Made by a program: the position numbers and the translations under genes
Source: an uncultured Mycoplasmatota bacterium
Lineage (GTDB): Bacteria; Bacillota_I; Bacilli_A; RF39; UBA660
NCBI GenBank assembly: GCA_947087145.1
Contig: CAMUBM010000052.1
Location: 1-6,069 of the forward strand
Direction of reading: 5' to 3'
DNA length: 6,069 nucleotides
Part shown: piece by piece, positions 6,048 to 6,069 of the stretch
Position numbering within the stretch: the first letter of the stretch is position 1
How the letters are laid out: the number at the start of each line of letters is the position of its first letter
Notes under the pieces: model-generated
Told to the model about the DNA's origin: nothing
Seen by the model: only the letters and a program-made list of their open reading frames with translations
The model's database searches: none

Positions 6048-6069
6048 AATCCTTTCGAACTACCAAAAC

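Noticed and set aside
6046..6069. Possible end of a convergent minus-strand gene (open codons VLVVRKD, then TAA)
   Set aside because: Only seven codons are visible, and the adjacent hairpin lacks a T-run on that strand, so it cannot be supported.

Overview
The window is AT-rich, and its genes carry Shine-Dalgarno sites, short intergenic gaps and Gram-positive cell-surface proteins: a bacterial SH3/glucosaminidase/dockerin protein, an LCP protein with a PASTA repeat, and a membrane-anchored cadherin-like protein. This points to a low-GC Bacillota (Firmicutes) genome. The protein style resembles uncultured gut Bacilli or Clostridia, but that placement rests on recalled family resemblance, not on a marker gene. 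Stops are TAG, TAG and TAA, and TGG encodes Trp, so nothing suggests a variant code.

Layout. Minus strand, reading leftwards from about 3170: an extended -10 promoter, then a secreted SH3b/GH73-type glucosaminidase/dockerin protein (3139-1370). Eleven bases later comes a type I membrane protein with an Ig/cohesin-like domain and a cadherin-like beta-sandwich domain (1358 to the left edge, cut off). Its Shine-Dalgarno site overlaps the stop of the first gene, so the two form an operon. Plus strand, diverging from the same 157-bp region: a large LytR-CpsA-Psr (LCP) protein (3297-5351) ending in an intrinsic terminator. Next is a hexapeptide-repeat acetyltransferase (5411-5938). Last is a short non-coding stretch with a candidate promoter, two hairpins and a strong terminator (5979-6047).

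How the parts may fit together. All four genes suit cell-envelope work. The hydrolase would cut peptidoglycan glycan strands and the membrane protein may hold it at the surface. The LCP protein would attach glycopolymers to peptidoglycan, and the acetyltransferase may decorate a sugar or polymer precursor.

The most unusual signal is in the hydrolase. The C-terminal half of its glucosaminidase region lies before the half holding the catalytic Glu, opposite to the order I know for this family: an apparent in-frame circular permutation. Also worth attention are the dockerin and surface-anchor pairing, the unusual LCP architecture, the paired cysteines in every exported protein, and a possible small RNA or attenuator at the right end. 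I saw no mobile element, CRISPR array, tRNA or rRNA.
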